Positions 62,099 to 64,000 of a stretch of DNA of 64,000 bases are shown one piece after another. Below the pieces are notes generated by a model, which saw nothing but the letters and a program-made list of their open reading frames with translations, was not told where the DNA came from and did no database searches. The DNA is taken from positions 6,784,001-6,848,000 of the forward strand of contig NZ_CP109178.1 of assembly GCF_036248255.1 (NCBI RefSeq), read 5' to 3'. This stretch comes from Streptomyces sp. NBC_01717. Lineage in GTDB: Bacteria > Actinomycetota > Actinomycetes > Streptomycetales > Streptomycetaceae. Position 1 is the stretch's first letter; each line of letters starts with the position of its first letter. A program made the translations under genes and the position numbers.

Positions 62099-62833
62099 GT
62101 GGCCATCATCGAGACCGACGCCGTACTGCACGAGGCGCACCGCGACAACCACACCCACCGGGATGTGAACGGTGGCTGGCTGCGTCCGGCGGTCTTCGGC
62201 GCGATGGACGGGCTGGTCTCGAACCTGGCGCTGATGACCGGCGTCGCGGGTGGCTCGGTCTCCCAGCAGACCCTCGTGATCACCGGTCTGGCGGGTCTGG
62301 CCGCCGGTGCGTTCTCCATGGCGGCCGGCGAATACACCTCCGTGGCCTCGCAGCGCGAGCTCGTCGAGGCCGAACTCGACGTCGAGCGACGCGAGTTGCG
62401 CAAGCACCCGACGGACGAGATGGAAGAACTCGCCGCGCTCTACGAGTCCCGCGGTGTCGAGCCCGGGCTCGCCCGCGAGGTCGCCCGGCAGTTGTCCCGC
62501 GACCCCGAGCAGGCCTTGGAGATACACGCCCGCGAGGAGCTGGGCATCGACCCGGGCGACCTGCCGTCGCCGCTCGTCGCAGCCGTCTCGTCGTTCGGTG
62601 CCTTCGCGATGGGTGCGCTGCTGCCGGTACTGCCGTATCTGCTCGGTGCGAGCGCGATGTGGCCTGCGGTGCTGCTCGCGCTGGTCGGCCTCTTCGGCTG
62701 CGGAGCGGTGGTGGCAAGGGTGACGGCCCGCAGCTGGTGGTTCAGCGGCCTGCGGCAGCTGGTGCTCGGCGGGACGGCCGCCGCGATCACGTACGGCCTG
62801 GGCACCCTGTTCGGTGTGGCCGTCGGCGGCTGA
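62099..62833 (+). CDS. VIT1/CCC1-family transporter (Fe/Mn)
   Basis: 244 residues from GTG 62099 after GGAGAAGGGGAGAGCT; the frame extends upstream but without a ribosome site. About five membrane helices in two groups (FGAMDGLVSNLALMTGVAGG, LVITGLAGLAAGAFSMAAGE; later VSSFGAFAMGALLPVLPYLL, then three more). A Glu-rich cytoplasmic segment about 90-165 (VEAELDVERRELRKHP, EEMEELAALYE-like) matches the metal-binding domain of VIT proteins. Probably exports or sequesters Fe2+/Mn2+. Confidence 0.9.
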   Translation: MAIIETDAVLHEAHRDNHTHRDVNGGWLRPAVFGAMDGLVSNLALMTGVAGGSVSQQTLVITGLAGLAAGAFSMAAGEYTSVASQRELVEAELDVERRELRKHPTDEMEELAALYESRGVEPGLAREVARQLSRDPEQALEIHAREELGIDPGDLPSPLVAAVSSFGAFAMGALLPVLPYLLGASAMWPAVLLALVGLFGCGAVVARVTARSWWFSGLRQLVLGGTAAAITYGLGTLFGVAVGG

Positions 62834-62903
62834 CCGTGCCCGCGCCGCCCCGCGCAACCCACCTGCAAGCAATCTGCCTGCAATCCGTGTGACGTACGTC
62901 TTG

Positions 62904-62925
62904 GGCTCCGCCCCTGGGCGGAACC
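62904..62925 (+). terminator. Possible terminator after the VIT gene
   Basis: TCCGCCC (62907-62913) pairs with GGGCGGA (62916-62922), extended by GG/CC across one mismatch. Weak, short loop. Confidence 0.4.
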
Positions 62926-63233
62926 ACCCCGACGGACGTAAAATGAGTCTCTATACAAGGCTCCACATAAGTAGCCGTTACTCGGCGGTTTCGTTTCCTT
63001 TACCACTGGGCATGAGCCGTAGACACCGCAGGCAACGACGCCTGCTCTCTGTGGTCCCCCGGGCGCCGATCCTCCGACTGCGACCCGCTCCACCGCTCCG
63101 TGCGGTGTCCGCATGTTGGAACGGACTATCCGCTTCTTGAGAAGCGGCCCATCATGTAACCTGCACGAAATTTCGCAGAGGGCCAACGTCGTCCCTCGGC
63201 ACTGCATATGCCACGACGACGACGGGAGAGCCA
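62926..63233 (+). other. Long gltB upstream region
   Basis: About 300 bases without a credible gene. It holds a palindrome CCGCTTCT-TG-AGAAGCGG (63130-63147), a GlnR-like site (63156-63171) and CGAAATTTCG (63166-63175), all within 105 bases of the gltB start. The first 200 bases show no feature I can name. Confidence 0.6.
63156..63171 (+). promoter_or_regulatory. GlnR-box-like site upstream of gltB
   Basis: GTAAC (63156-63160), six bases, GAAAT (63167-63171). The GlnR pattern is gTnAC-n6-GAAAC, so this matches at 9 of 10 informative positions. Only one a/b pair is seen, where strong sites often have two. GlnR control of glutamate synthase would fit the enzyme's role. Confidence 0.45.
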
Positions 63234-64000
63234 ATGCGTTCCGACGCCTGGTCGCCCATGGACGGTCGCCCCGCCCAGCAGGGGATGTACGACCCCCGTA
63301 ACGAGCACGACGCCTGTGGTGTCGGGTTCGTGGCCACTCTTACCGGTGTGGCCAGCCATGAGCTGGTCGAGCAGGCGCTGACCGTACTGCGCAACCTCGA
63401 GCACCGCGGCGCCACCGGATCCGAGCCCGACTCGGGCGACGGCGCCGGGATCCTGCTCCAGGTACCGGACGCCTTCCTCCGCGCAGAGGTCCCCTTCGAC
63501 CTCCCGGAGGCCGGTGGCTACGCCGTCGGAATCGCCTTCCTGCCCGCGGACGAGTCCACCGAGGCCGTCCAGAAGCTCGAGAAGATCGCCGCCGAGGAGG
63601 GCCTGAAGGTTCTCGGCTGGCGTGAGGTCCCGGTCAGTCCCGACCTCCTCGGCAGCGGCGCCCGCGCCACCATGCCCGAGTTCCGTCAGCTCTTCGTCGC
63701 GGACGGTGAGAGCGCAGGCATCGCGCTCGACCGCAAGGCCTTCGTGCTGCGCAAGCGCGCCGAGCGTGAGGCCGGGGTGTACTTCCCCTCGCTCTCCGCC
63801 CGCACGATCGTCTACAAGGGCATGCTCACCACCGGGCAGCTGGAGCCGTTCTTCCCGGACCTCTCCGACCGCCGTCTCGCCACCACGGTCGCGCTGGTCC
63901 ACTCGCGCTTCTCCACGAACACGTTCCCGAGCTGGCCGCTCGCCCACCCGTACCGCTTCGTCGCGCACAACGGCGAGATCAACACGGTCAAGGGCAACCG
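63234..64000 (+). CDS. gltB: GltB, glutamate synthase large subunit (3' end outside window)
   Basis: First 255 residues. ATG at 63234 after ACGACGGGAGAGCCA. The N-terminal class II glutaminase domain is visible: a 27-residue propeptide, then the nucleophile Cys28 in [55 protein letters not shown] and [15 protein letters not shown]. GltBD converts glutamine and 2-oxoglutarate to two glutamates. The full protein should be about 1500 residues with FMN and Fe-S domains. Confidence 0.97.
   Translation, partial: MRSDAWSPMDGRPAQQGMYDPRNEHDACGVGFVATLTGVASHELVEQALTVLRNLEHRGATGSEPDSGDGAGILLQVPDAFLRAEVPFDLPEAGGYAVGIAFLPADESTEAVQKLEKIAAEEGLKVLGWREVPVSPDLLGSGARATMPEFRQLFVADGESAGIALDRKAFVLRKRAEREAGVYFPSLSARTIVYKGMLTTGQLEPFFPDLSDRRLATTVALVHSRFSTNTFPSWPLAHPYRFVAHNGEINTVKGN

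Noticed and set aside
63012..63140. Arg-rich 42-codon frame (MSRRHRRQRRLLSVV...) upstream of gltB, considered as a leader peptide
   Set aside because: No Shine-Dalgarno, no attenuator hairpin after it, and composition expected from random GC-rich sequence.
1..64000. Mobile elements, prophage, tRNA/rRNA genes, CRISPR arrays, secondary-metabolite clusters
   Set aside because: No transposase, integrase, phage structural gene, tRNA-like cloverleaf, direct-repeat array, or PKS/NRPS motif was recognised; composition and codon use look uniform.

Overview
The window is a 64 kb stretch of a high-GC actinobacterial chromosome, almost certainly a Streptomyces. The case rests on GTG starts, densely overlapping operons, the ftsW-murG-ftsQ-ftsZ-pgeF-ylmE-sepF-ylmG-divIVA order, a bifunctional priA in place of hisA/trpF, trpM between trpC and trpB, and a Tat-exported PhoD. 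From memory, the order ftsW to gltB matches the corresponding segment of the S. coelicolor chromosome. It looks like core chromosome: I see no phage genes, transposase, integrase, tRNA or CRISPR array.

Layout. (1) 1-8.5 kb, +: end of the division and cell-wall cluster, closed by a strong terminator after divIVA. (2) 8.7-12.1 kb, -: ileS, an IleRS with an altered HIGH signature, behind a translational T-box. (3) 12.4-17.6 kb, +: DksA/TraR-like protein with a histone-like tail, lspA, an RluA-type pseudouridine synthase, GNAT, Na+/H+ antiporter and a hydrolase. (4) 17.7-23.7 kb, -: secreted M43 metalloprotease, phoD, a membrane-anchored DsbA-like protein, a membrane protein and a DUF2252 protein. 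(5) 23.9-31.9 kb: dnaE, a 59-residue protein, a NYN nuclease-like protein, an ABC transporter and a DUF2567 protein. (6) 32-36.2 kb, -: helical-repeat protein, stand-alone LON domain, ybaK, and a repeat-rich membrane protein. (7) 36.3-42.1 kb, +: operon hisD-hisC-hisB-(55-aa membrane protein)-hisH-priA-ridA-hisF. (8) 42.2-44.8 kb: winged-helix regulator with an MFS transporter, and a TIGR03085 protein. (9) 44.9-51.7 kb, +: hisI, trpE, three small membrane proteins, trpC, trpM, trpB, trpA. (10) 51.8-53.7 kb, +: a second DsbA-like protein and lgt. (11) 53.9-61.8 kb, -: seven tightly overlapping genes encoding four different ADP-ribosylglycohydrolase-fold proteins, a ribokinase, a class III CoA-transferase and a CitE-like lyase. 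(12) 62.1-64 kb, +: a VIT-family metal transporter and the start of gltB.

The least explained unit is region 11. Four paralogues of one hydrolase fold, one with a degraded metal site, are coupled translationally to a ribose kinase. This suggests a dedicated pathway that cleaves some N-ribosyl or ADP-ribosyl compound and captures the ribose. Other notable points are the GxHH signature of IleRS beside its T-box, a conserved-looking orphan membrane peptide inside the his operon, three unknown membrane proteins inside the trp cluster, a wHTH operator of unusual AT content, and a group of genes whose -10 hexamers lie 6-8 bases before the start codon, as expected for leaderless mRNAs.
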